Part shown: one piece after another, positions 51,461 to 61,400 of the stretch
Numbering within the stretch: position 1 is the first letter of the stretch
Layout: every line of letters begins with the position of its first letter
Assembly: GCA_045222555.1 (NCBI GenBank)
Contig: JBGUYY010000072.1
Coordinates: 390,056 to 454,055 of the forward strand
Length of the DNA stretch: 64,000 nt
DNA from: UBA1756 sp045222555
GTDB lineage: Bacteria; Bacteroidota; Bacteroidia; Bacteroidales; WCHB1-69
Direction: 5' to 3'
Notes under the pieces: generated by a model
Told to the model about the DNA's origin: nothing
Seen by the model: only the letters and a program-made list of their open reading frames with translations
The model's database searches: none
Position numbers and translations under genes: made by a program

Positions 51461-52864
51461 ATGAAGTGTATCAAATTTGCAATTGTGCTGATTCTGAGCG
51501 CGATAGTTCCGTTTGTCGCCTCCGCTCAGAACGGCGGGGTGACTCCCGAGATGTTGAAAAATATTCAGGACTCCTATAAAAGCTCCCCGGAGAATAAGGC
51601 CCTGCAAAATGCCATCGCCGGCAACGACATCAATAAGATTGCCCTTAACTTTGAAAACGAAGCCCAGTTCGACACCTATTTCTCGCACCGCGTGCCCTCA
51701 CAGGCCGTCACCGACCAGAAGTCTTCCGGCCGCTGCTGGCTCTTCACCGGCCTCAACGTGCTGCGCGCCAAAGCCATCGCCAAATACGACCTGCCCGCCG
51801 ATTTCCAGTTCTCACAGGTGTATCTCTTCTTCTGGGACCAGCTCGAAAAGTCAAACCTCTTCCTCCAAGCCATCATCGACACCCGTAAGTCGCCTATGGA
51901 TGACAAGACTGTGGAATGGCTCTTCAAGAACCCCATCGGCGACGGCGGTCAGTTTACCGGCGTGGCTAACCTCATCGACAAATACGGCGTGGTACCGGCC
52001 GAAGCCATGCGCGAGACCAACAGCAGCAATAAGACCTCCACAATGTCATCGGTCTTGAGCCTGAAGCTCCGCGAGTACGGACTTGAACTGCGCGAGATGG
52101 GCGCCAAGAAGGGTACCACCGATGCTCAGCTCCAGCAGCGCAAACAAGAGATGCTGAAGGTGGTGTACAAGATCCTCGCCCTCAACTTTGGGGAACCGCC
52201 CGCCGAGTTCTCATGGACCCAGCGCGACAAGAGCGGCAAACCCGTGGAGACCGCCACCTACACGCCTGCCTCCTTCCGCGAGAAATTCGCCAATGTGGAT
52301 TTCTCTACCTTCTACATGATCATGAACGACCCCACCCGCGAGTACTACAAGGTGTATGAGATTGAATACGACCGTCATGTGTACGACGGCGACAACTGGA
52401 AATACCTCAACCTCCCGATGGAAGAGATCGCCCCGCTGGCCATCGCCTCCATCAAAGATAGCACCATGATGTATTTCTCCTGCGATGTGGGCAAGTTCCT
52501 CAACCGTGACAAGGGTTTCATGGATGTCAACAACTACGACTACGCCTCCCTTTTCGGCATTGATTTCAAAATGGATAAAAAACAGAGAGTGAGCACCTTC
52601 GCGAGCGGCTCGTCGCACGCCATGACCCTCTGCGCCGTCGATCTCGATGCCAACGGCCAACCCAAGAAATGGATGGTGGAGAACAGCTGGGGCAGCAACT
52701 ACGGCTACAAGGGCTTCCTGATCATGACCAACGAATGGTTCAACGAATATATGTTCCGCGTGGTGATCGAAAGCAAGTACATCCCCGAGAAATACCTCAA
52801 GATGTTTGAGGACAAACCGATCATGCTCCCCGCTTGGGATCCGATGTTTGCTCCTGAAGAATAG
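51461..52864 (+). CDS. Exported C1B cysteine peptidase (aminopeptidase C/bleomycin-hydrolase family)
   Basis: 467 residues from the ATG at 51461. A signal peptide (MKCIKFAIVLILSAIVPFVA then SAQ) sends it out of the cytoplasm, unlike PepC of lactic bacteria or yeast bleomycin hydrolase. The papain-type triad is visible: Cys near 92 in QKSSGRCWLFTGLNVLRAK, His near 386 in SGSSHAMTLCAVD, Asn near 408 in VENSWGSNYGYKG. The family-specific block between them (VPAEAMRETNSSNKTSTMSS) is present. It probably trims peptides in the periplasm. The C-terminus (LPAWDPMFAPEE) extends a few residues past the core, a region that in relatives enters the active site. Confidence 0.92.
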   Translation: MKCIKFAIVLILSAIVPFVASAQNGGVTPEMLKNIQDSYKSSPENKALQNAIAGNDINKIALNFENEAQFDTYFSHRVPSQAVTDQKSSGRCWLFTGLNVLRAKAIAKYDLPADFQFSQVYLFFWDQLEKSNLFLQAIIDTRKSPMDDKTVEWLFKNPIGDGGQFTGVANLIDKYGVVPAEAMRETNSSNKTSTMSSVLSLKLREYGLELREMGAKKGTTDAQLQQRKQEMLKVVYKILALNFGEPPAEFSWTQRDKSGKPVETATYTPASFREKFANVDFSTFYMIMNDPTREYYKVYEIEYDRHVYDGDNWKYLNLPMEEIAPLAIASIKDSTMMYFSCDVGKFLNRDKGFMDVNNYDYASLFGIDFKMDKKQRVSTFASGSSHAMTLCAVDLDANGQPKKWMVENSWGSNYGYKGFLIMTNEWFNEYMFRVVIESKYIPEKYLKMFEDKPIMLPAWDPMFAPEE

Positions 52865-52878
52865 TAAAATTTACGCCT

Positions 52879-53622
52879 ATGTTTGATTTTTCAGCTCCTA
52901 AATATACGGTCAACCTGTTTGTTCCTTGCCACATGGATCTGTTTCTGCCGTATGGCGTGCAGCCGGTATTGTCGTTGCTTCAAAAGATGGGTGATGTTCC
53001 CTACTACAATAGCGAGCTTGCCTGCTGCGGACGACAGTTTCTGATGCGTGGCGAGATTGATATGGCGCAGGAACTTGCCTTCCGTCTGGTGCGCTTCTTC
53101 GACAACCCCTATCCAATTGTGTGCCCTTCCAGTGATTGCATCGGCTATTTGAAGAAATATGCCAAGCAGCTCTGCCAGCATTCTGCCGTTCAGTCAGCCG
53201 TGGCGCATGTGGTGCAGGAGTCGTACGAGCTTTGCGACTATATTGTCAATAAAAAGCATACGGAATGCCTCAACAACACCTTTAACCATAAGGTTTTCTA
53301 TTTCCGTTCCTGCTCGGCTCGAAATGTCTATCCGAGCGATGATGCCATCACTTTGCTGAAAAATACGAAAGGACTTGAGCTGGTTACTGATCCTGAGATG
53401 AAACTGTGCTGCTGCGGTAACGGCGATTTCGCCCTCCATAACGGAGAACTTACTGAGCTGATGCTGAAGAAGATCGTGGATTGCATCATGACCTATGATG
53501 TGGAGTTTGTTACTTCCACCGACCTCCATTGCCTCCAGTACATTGACGCCTATATTGCTACGCGTAACGATGTGAAGTTCAATGTGGTGCCGATTGCTGA
53601 AATTTTGAATTCAGAAAATTAA
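52879..53622 (+). CDS. YkgE/LutA-type (Fe-S)-binding protein with CCG domains
   Basis: 247 residues. Two cysteine-rich CCG domains are visible. The first has NLFVPCHMDLF and YYNSELACCGRQFLMRG with CPSSDCIGYL. The second has YFRSCSARNVYP and MKLCCCGNGDFAL with TDLHCLQYI. LutA/YkgE proteins are subunits of lactate-type oxidoreductases (LutABC). lutB and lutC are not next to it here; a peptidase precedes it and a glycosyltransferase follows four bases on. The electron donor and partner are unknown. The first domain keeps its CCG, the second has CCC-G. Confidence 0.87.
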   Translation: MFDFSAPKYTVNLFVPCHMDLFLPYGVQPVLSLLQKMGDVPYYNSELACCGRQFLMRGEIDMAQELAFRLVRFFDNPYPIVCPSSDCIGYLKKYAKQLCQHSAVQSAVAHVVQESYELCDYIVNKKHTECLNNTFNHKVFYFRSCSARNVYPSDDAITLLKNTKGLELVTDPEMKLCCCGNGDFALHNGELTELMLKKIVDCIMTYDVEFVTSTDLHCLQYIDAYIATRNDVKFNVVPIAEILNSEN

Positions 53623-53626
53623 TGAT

Positions 53627-54919
53627 ATGAAAGTGCTGATGTTCGGGTGGGAATTTCCCCCTCATATTTCCGGTGGTTTGGGTACGGCCTGTTACGGTCT
53701 GACCCGCGGTTTGGCGCACAATGGCGTGGAGGTGGCCCTCGTGGTGCCGAAGGCATACGGCGATGAGGATCAGACCAGTGCGCGTATTGTCAACGCCAGC
53801 GATTTCGCCTTCGACCCTCGCCAGATTCGCTACAGCACTTTTCAACACGAAATCTCTTATCTTGAGATTAATTCACAATTAGTGCCCTATATTGGCATTG
53901 ATGATTATTATAATGTTGTGAATCAGATAGAAAGCGGTGTCTTTGAGGTGAATGAAGATGGGGGAGGGAAGCGGCGCTACCAGTTCCAGGGCGGCTATGG
54001 GGCCAATCTGATGCAGGAGGTGGAGAAGTATGCCCTTGTGGCTGAGGAGATTGCTCGTTCGCAGCAGTATGATGTGATTCACGCCCACGACTGGCTGACC
54101 TACCGTGCCGGCATCGCAGCCAAGCGCGTCAGCGGCAAACCGCTCGTGGTGCACATCCATGCCACCGAGTACGACCGCTCGGGTGAAAACAACCGCAACG
54201 ACATTGTCTATAACCTCGAACGGGAAGGCATGATGGCCGCCGATGCTGTGTGCGCGGTCAGCAACCTCACCCGTCAAATTGTTATCGAAAAGTACGGTAT
54301 TCCTGCCGAAAAAGTTTTTACCCTGCACAATGCTGTGGAACCGGCTCTGCGACAGGTGGATGGGAAACGTGCGCTGAAGGAAAAGATCGTCACCTTCTTG
54401 GGCCGTGTCACCTTCCAGAAAGGACCGGAGTATTTTGTGGAGACCGCCAAGCGGGTGCTGGAGATGGACGACAACGTGCGCTTTGTGCTGGCCGGCGACG
54501 GCGACATGATGCCCCGCGTCATCCGCCGTGTGGCCGAACTGGGCATTTCCGACCGTTTCCACTTCACGGGCTTCCTCCGTGGCAAAGATATTGACAAGAT
54601 GTTCGGCATGAGCGACGTGTATGTCATGCCCTCTATTTCCGAGCCTTTCGGCATCTCACCGTTAGAGGCCATGCAGTCGGGAGTTCCTGTGGTAATATCT
54701 AAGCAATCAGGTGTTTCCGAAGTTTTGCAGTATGCCATTAAAGTGGATTTCTGGGATATTGACGCCACTGCGGATGCCATCTACGGCATCTTGCATTACC
54801 CCTCACTGGCCAAACTTTTCTCTGAGAAGGGCTGCGAAGAGGCCAACAACCTGAAATGGGAAGATGTGGCCGCCCGTTTGAAACATATCTACGAACTCGT
54901 CGCTCCACAGTCATTATGA
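53627..54919 (+). CDS. GT4-family glycosyltransferase (glycogen-synthase-like)
   Basis: 430 residues in two GT-B Rossmann halves. The N-terminal loop KVLMFGWEFPPHISGGLGTA is the ADP-glucose/glycogen synthase-like signature, with HDWLTYRAGIAAKRVSGKPL after it. The C-terminal half has the EX7E-type motif EPFGISPLEAMQSGVPVVIS. Relatives in Bacteroidales are annotated as glycogen synthase or as a generic glycosyltransferase, and I cannot separate these by sequence. It overlaps the coaD start by four bases (ATGA). Confidence 0.88.
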   Translation: MKVLMFGWEFPPHISGGLGTACYGLTRGLAHNGVEVALVVPKAYGDEDQTSARIVNASDFAFDPRQIRYSTFQHEISYLEINSQLVPYIGIDDYYNVVNQIESGVFEVNEDGGGKRRYQFQGGYGANLMQEVEKYALVAEEIARSQQYDVIHAHDWLTYRAGIAAKRVSGKPLVVHIHATEYDRSGENNRNDIVYNLEREGMMAADAVCAVSNLTRQIVIEKYGIPAEKVFTLHNAVEPALRQVDGKRALKEKIVTFLGRVTFQKGPEYFVETAKRVLEMDDNVRFVLAGDGDMMPRVIRRVAELGISDRFHFTGFLRGKDIDKMFGMSDVYVMPSISEPFGISPLEAMQSGVPVVISKQSGVSEVLQYAIKVDFWDIDATADAIYGILHYPSLAKLFSEKGCEEANNLKWEDVAARLKHIYELVAPQSL

Positions 54920-55374
54920 GATCAGCAGTTTTCCCCGGTTCTTTTGACCCCGTCACGCTAGGGCACCTTTCTGTCGTTGAGGCGGTTGCTCTGCTGTTTG
55001 ATAAACTTTATGTGGCCATCGGTGTGAACGCCGATAAACAGGGGTGCTTCCCGCTGGAGCAGCGCAAGGAGTGGCTTCGTATCGCATTTTCTTCTTATAA
55101 AAATATTGAAATAATTGATTATAAAGGACTTACTGTAGATTTGTGCCGTCAGTTGGAAGCTCCCTATCTGATTCGGGGTTTGCGCAATGGCATTGATTTC
55201 CAGTACGAAAAGGATATGGCGGAGGCCAACCGCCTGCTGTGGCCTGACTTGCAGACGATTTTCGTGCCGACGCGTCCCGAGTATTCCTGCATCTCCTCGT
55301 CGGTGGTGCGGGATGTCTTCCGGCATGGCGGCGACTGTTCGAGCTTTCTCCCTAAAGGTGTGACGCTCAAATAG
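54916..55374 (+). CDS. coaD: Phosphopantetheine adenylyltransferase
   Basis: 152 residues from the ATG at 54916, overlapping the stop of the glycosyltransferase gene by four bases. CoaD adenylates 4'-phosphopantetheine, the fourth step to coenzyme A. The nucleotidyl-transferase motif GSFDPVTLGHLSVVE (T-x-G-H) is at 7-21, FLIRGLRNGIDFQYE-like YLIRGLRNGIDFQYEKDMA follows, and ISSSVVRDVFRHGGD near the C-terminus is the ISSTxVR signature. The upstream in-frame extension has no family homology. A terminator follows. Confidence 0.95.
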   Translation: MRSAVFPGSFDPVTLGHLSVVEAVALLFDKLYVAIGVNADKQGCFPLEQRKEWLRIAFSSYKNIEIIDYKGLTVDLCRQLEAPYLIRGLRNGIDFQYEKDMAEANRLLWPDLQTIFVPTRPEYSCISSSVVRDVFRHGGDCSSFLPKGVTLK

Positions 55375-55411
55375 AAAAGTAACTTTTTCCGTTTGATTTG
55401 CGTATAAAAGA

Positions 55412-55434
55412 CTCGGACATTTTATGTCCTTTTT
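55412..55434 (+). terminator. Rho-independent terminator after coaD
   Basis: GGACAT at 55415-55420 and ATGTCC at 55424-55429 form a short stem with a 3-base loop, followed by a T-run. It lies about 40 bases past the coaD stop and before the giant repeat gene. Confidence 0.7.
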
Positions 55435-55468
55435 ATGATCTTTTTATAATATTGTAAATCAATCGGAT

Positions 55469-58400
55469 ATGAAAAAAATATACTTCCTGTTTGTGCTGAT
55501 GATGTTGAACGGACTTGCCATGGCGCAGGTTTCGTTGCCGTATGCCTACAATTTTGACGCCTCCAACACATTGACGGAAGGTTGGCAGTCGGAGTTTGAA
55601 ACCCCTTCCAATCTGACACTCCAGATGGTGGGAGTAAGAAGCAGCGAGCAAGGGGCACCTGTTTTCAGCGCTCCCAACTCGTGGATTTTCTCCACTGTCA
55701 TGCAATGGAGTGGCGGCTACAACCAGTATCTGATTTCACCTCGGTTTGTCAATACCACCACTGACTCGGTGCAGGTGCGCTTCAAGTATTGTGTGGCGGA
55801 TGGGACGGCATCGCCGGAACTGTTTCGTGTGGGCTATACAACAGCTGATAGCTATAGTTCCACAGATGATTTTACGTGGCGTACGGGGATTGTAGAGGCT
55901 CAATCTGAAGAGTGGCAGACCTTTTCGGTAAATTTGCCCGTTGATGCCCAGTATATGATTATTCATTACTGTCCTGGCCGTGCAGCAGATGGGATGAGTA
56001 TTGATAACATCCTTATCCGTCCCGACTCTCCTAACGAGGAGCATACAGTATATGTGAGTGCCAATGCTGGTGGCACGGTCTCTCCCAGTGCATCGGTTGC
56101 CGATGGCGATGATTACACCTTGACAGTGACGGCTAACCCAGGATACTATATCCAGTCGGTGCTGCTAGATGGAGTAGAATTGCCGCAGGCTGCCTTCCAA
56201 ACGTCCTTCAGTTATTTGCTTTCCAGTATCTTGGCAGACCATACTTTTACAGTGACTTTCATTGGAATACAGTACTCCATTTTTGTTACTGCCGGTCAAC
56301 ATGGCAGTGTCACCCCTGACGGCGGCCCCTTCTCGCAGGTGATTGTGCCGTGGGGACACGATACTACCTTCTACTTCACTGGCGACCCTGGCTATCATGT
56401 GGAGGATGTGGTGGTGGATAATGTGTGGCATGGTGGCTCCATCAGCTCCTATACTTTTTCGAATGTGACGGCTAACCATACCATCAGTGTGTCATTTACC
56501 GTGAATGACTATGTCATTACCGCTTCGGCAGGTGAGGGAGGTTCCATCTCTCCTTCTGGGGAGGTGGGCGTAACGGGTCTGACCAACCAGACCTTCACCA
56601 TTACACCGGATGTCGGTTACCTGATTGATACCGTGTATATTGATGACGAGCCTGTTTCGGGCTTCAGCCCGTCTGGCTGGACGTACACTTTCTATGAAGT
56701 GTCGGCACCGCATACGATATCCGCTGTTTTTGCCCGTCAGCAGTATGAGGTTACTTTTTCGCATTCAGTAGGCGGCACGCTGCTTGTTATGGGCGGAGAT
56801 TCCGTCAACGACCATACTCGCCGTGTGTACTATGACGATGTGCTGTCGTTTTCTTCTCTGCCTGATGAGGGCTATCAATTCTCTGATTTACTGGTTGATG
56901 GTGTTTCTGTGGGAGCACAAAATCCCTATCAGCTTACACATGTGTTGCAAAATAGTACGGTCTATGCCGTTTTTGCTGAACAAACCTATTCTGTTACGGT
57001 GGTGAAGCATGGTTATGGCACGGTGACGCCGATGTCAGCAGTGGATTCCGGCTATTTTTCCACGGCAACTTTTACCTTTTCCCCCTATTCCTGCCGCCAG
57101 CTGGATTCATTGTTGTTGGATGGCGAGCGGATTGCGACAGAAAATCCGTGTGTGTTGACACATCTTGTGGGGAATCATCAATTGGATGTTTATTTTGGGG
57201 ATGTCTATTATACTATGACAGCTGAACCTGCTGAGCATGGTACATTAACAGCCCCTCAGCCAGTGGCGTGTAGCGGCAACGCTGTGTTTACCCTCAAGGC
57301 TGATCCATGCTATGTAGTAGGACATTTCTATCTGGATGGCGTACAGCACGACGAATGCCTCTTTTGGGTGACGGCTGACAGCTCAGTTGCCATTGTATCC
57401 AACTGCAGAGAAGAGCATACGGCATCAGCACTCTTCACACAAAAGACCTATGGATTGACAGTGACGGCCTCCGGCGCGGGAACAATCTCGCACCTCGGCA
57501 GCCAGCAAGTGCCTTGCGGCACACAGCTCTCTTTCACTGCCGTCCCTGACGAGTGCTCCTACGTTTCAATGCTGAAGATTGACGATGTGGATGTTACGGA
57601 GACCGTGGAGCATCATCCTTGCTCTCAAGCGGGTTTCGGCGACACGCTTCTGTTCACGCTTGATAGCATAGCTGTCGCTCATACCGTGCAGGTGGCCTTT
57701 TCCACCATGTCGTATCAAATTACCCCGCAGGTGGTGGGCAATGGAACGGTTTCCCCGTCAGGAGTGAGAACTGTTCAATGCTCAGGAAACCAAATGTTTG
57801 AGATTGCTCCTGTGGCATGTAACCGAATCCGTGGGGTTTGGGCTGACGGGGTGGAGGTTACGGGCCAGCTGGTCTATGTGGATGAGGTGGCTACCTACAC
57901 CTTCTCCGATGTTCGTGACGACCATGTACTGCAAGTTGAATTTGAGACGATTCCTTACCAGATGTCGCTTTATGCAAGTGAACATGGTCGGGTAGTGCCT
58001 TCTGGCGACAGTATCGTAATGTGTGATGGTGAAATGCAGATGACGATTGTTCCAGATGCTTGCTATTATGTTGATACAGTTTGGATTGATGGTGTGGTAA
58101 GTACCGATTTGATGCAGCATCGTCCCAATGCCACCCTCCAAACAGGCGATTCATTACTTTATACGTTCTCGAACATTACGGATAATCATACTATTGATGC
58201 GCATTTTGCTCCCATCACCTATTCCATTTCAACCATCGCAGAAGGTAATGGACAGATCACGGGCGATGTGGTGTCAGGATCGGCTCAGTGTGGCGATGCC
58301 CTCACGTTCACCATCACTCCGGATGATTGCTATGTCATCACCCAGATTTCTTATAATGGAGAACCTTTAACGGATTATTCATTGGATGAGCATGGTGCGG

Positions 58401-61400
58401 CAACTATCTCTATCGCTTCCTTGAGCGAATCTGTGGAACTGATCGCCAAGTTTGAGCGCATCACATTCTCTATAGTAGAAACGGTACCGCAGCATGGTTC
58501 GATCATCTATCCTGCTGGTGAGGTGGGCTGTGGTGAGAACTTCGTTGTGAAGTTTATCCCCGATAACTGCTGCCATCTCGATTCTGCCTTCGTAAATGGG
58601 GTCTGGTATCTCCCATCTCAGCTTTCATTTGTGCACAATGTGTACACTTATCATATTCTGGATTTGCGGGCAGATGCTTATGTCTCCGCACATTTTTCCG
58701 TAGACTCGGTTCATTTTGCTGCCTCAGGTGCTGTGCCTGTTTCTGTTGCCGATACGTTGCTTGCCTGCGGACAGCCGCTTACTTGCTACTCAGTGATAAC
58801 GGACTGCCAGCTGTTTGATTCCGTTGTTGTGAATGGAGTCGCCATGACAGAATCTGATTTTCAGCATGTTGGAAGTATGGTGTGGAGCGGCGATACGCTG
58901 TTTTTCTCATTTGATGCTCTGACCGACGACTGCAGCTTCTCGGTTTACTGTACCACCCTCCAGTATCGGGTGATGTCAGCTGTAAACGGATATGGTACGG
59001 TGGATTGGCATTCAGGAACTCGGGTCAATTGCGGCGATACCATTGCCATCGCCATTCATCCGGACGACTGCAATAGATTGGTGCGTATCGTCAATTATGG
59101 TGTGGATTGGGATATAGATAATGATACATTATTGATTATCAATGATGTACACTCTGACTATAAATTGGAGTTCTTTTTTGAAGAAATAGAATATGAAGCC
59201 ACATTGGTGAGCAATGGTGGAGGAACGATTATAGGGAATTCATCTCATCTGAACTGTGGCGCGGATTATAAGTATGAATTTGTTCCTGATGATTGTGCTC
59301 GTTTGGATTCGGTTTGGTTGGATGGACAATGTGTGAACCACTTGTTGGATACGATTGACCAGCACATTATGCTGAAACTTTACGATATCAGAAGTTCTTT
59401 TACGCTTCAGGCCCAATTTGGAATTGAAACTTATACGGTACGCCGTCAGGTATTTGAAGAGGGTATTGTGGTGGAGGATGAATCTTCCGAAGTGCTCTGT
59501 GGCATTGATACGCTGCTCTCCGCCCGCTGGCCTGACGATTGCTATTCCGTGTTGAGTGTGAAGTATAATGGAATTGATACGGCTGTCTTGGATGCCTATT
59601 CTTTCAACCCTATTCATCAAAACATTCTTTTACAAATTGAAATTAGAAAGAATTGGTATCATATTGAAGTACAGTCTGTCGCCAATTGTGAGATTGCTTC
59701 TGCCAGTCTGACTAACGACTATGAATGCGGGGAGAATGCCACTTATGCTTTTACACCAGCAGAGGGTTATTATGTACAAAATATTGTGGTAGATGGCGTT
59801 TTGTTGCCCGCCGATGACCATTATGAGTTGTTGGATATCCATGCCAATCATACCATTTCTGCGGTAGTGGCTCAATATATGTATCAACTCCAGTGTGAGG
59901 TGATAAGTGGGGAGGGGAGTGTAGAGCCCGAATCGGCCATTCTTCCATACGGTACCGATACCGTGGTGCGCATCCATCCGGCCGCTTGCTACCATATTGA
60001 TTCTGTATTTGTGAATGATGTGTATGTGGGAAGTCCGTCGCAGTATTCGTTTAATGATATCACTGGAGATAGTACGCTCAGGGTGGTTTTCGCGAGAGAT
60101 CCGTTCTATGTGGTGGCTATTCAGGCAGAGGGAGGTTCCATCCTGCCCGCTGATACCACGTGGCTGTTGTGCGGCGATCCTCTTACCTATACCATTACCC
60201 CAGCACAAGGCTACTATGTTTCTGCACTCCTGATTGACGGCGTGACGAATGCTGCCGCCAACAGTTACACTTTTGTCAATGTGGATGAGTATCATACCAT
60301 TGAGCCTGTTTTCACGCGTTACAACTATGAAATTACAGTCAATGCGGGTTCTGGTGGTACGATCACACCTGCTACGGATGTGTGGGTGCCTTGGGGTGAA
60401 CAGCAGTCGTTCAACATTACTGCTGATGATTGTTATCATATTGATTCAGTGTTTGTGGATGGAATGTATTATGGGGATATCGACCATTATACTTTTAACC
60501 ACGTGACCACTCCGCACGAAATCTCGGCTACGTTTGCCCGCAATAGGGAAACGATTACGGCATCGGCAGGAGAGGGCGGCACGATCATGCCGGCAGGTGC
60601 TGCGCAACTTCTCTGCGGCGAAAGCCAGACCTTCACGATTTCTCCAGATGATTGTCATTATATTGCAGAAATACGGGTGAATGGAACTCCAGTGGAAATC
60701 AGCGATTCTTATACTTTTGAGAATGTTGAGGAGAGTCAGACAATTGAAGTGGTGTTTGAATCCTTAATGAAGCAGGTTGCCCTTAACGTAGTGGGCGATG
60801 GCGGTAGCCTCCAGCCCAACGCCGATACCGCTGTGACTTGTGGTGAGAGTTTGCCTGTGACCATTACCCCCGCTCCCTGCCATATCATCCAATCGGTGCA
60901 GGTGAATGGAGTAGAGTGGACGGGCTTCAACCCCGCTGGTGATGTCTATACGTTCAGCAATATCCGCGGTGATAGTAGTCTCACTGCCACTTTCGCAGTA
61001 GCACAAGATACTGTAACGGTTACGGCCCTCAATGCTCATGGTACGGTGACTTCCCTCGGGGAGAATGTGATGGACTGCGGCTCCGACTTCTCCATCACGA
61101 TCACACCGGATGATTGCTATGCCGTAGGCAGCGTGCGTGTGGATGGCGTTATCCGTAATGAATGGTTGCAGACGGATGGCGATAGTAAAGTATTGACTTT
61201 GAATGATATTGTTGAGAATCATTCCATATCAGTGAATTTCAATCAATTGGATTATCTGATGACGGCTCGTACAGATCCCGGCGGTACAATCAGCCCGATG
61301 GGGGCTTTCCCGGTCTGCGGTTCTACCATGACCTTTACGGTTGAGCCTATCGACTGTTATGCAGTGGATTCTGTCTTTGTGAACGGCGTACATCTGTCTG

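Noticed and set aside
55447..55454. -7 box for the giant repeat gene (TAATATTG)
   Set aside because: One mismatch to TAnnTTTG and no -33 element; too weak to list as a promoter although its position is suitable.
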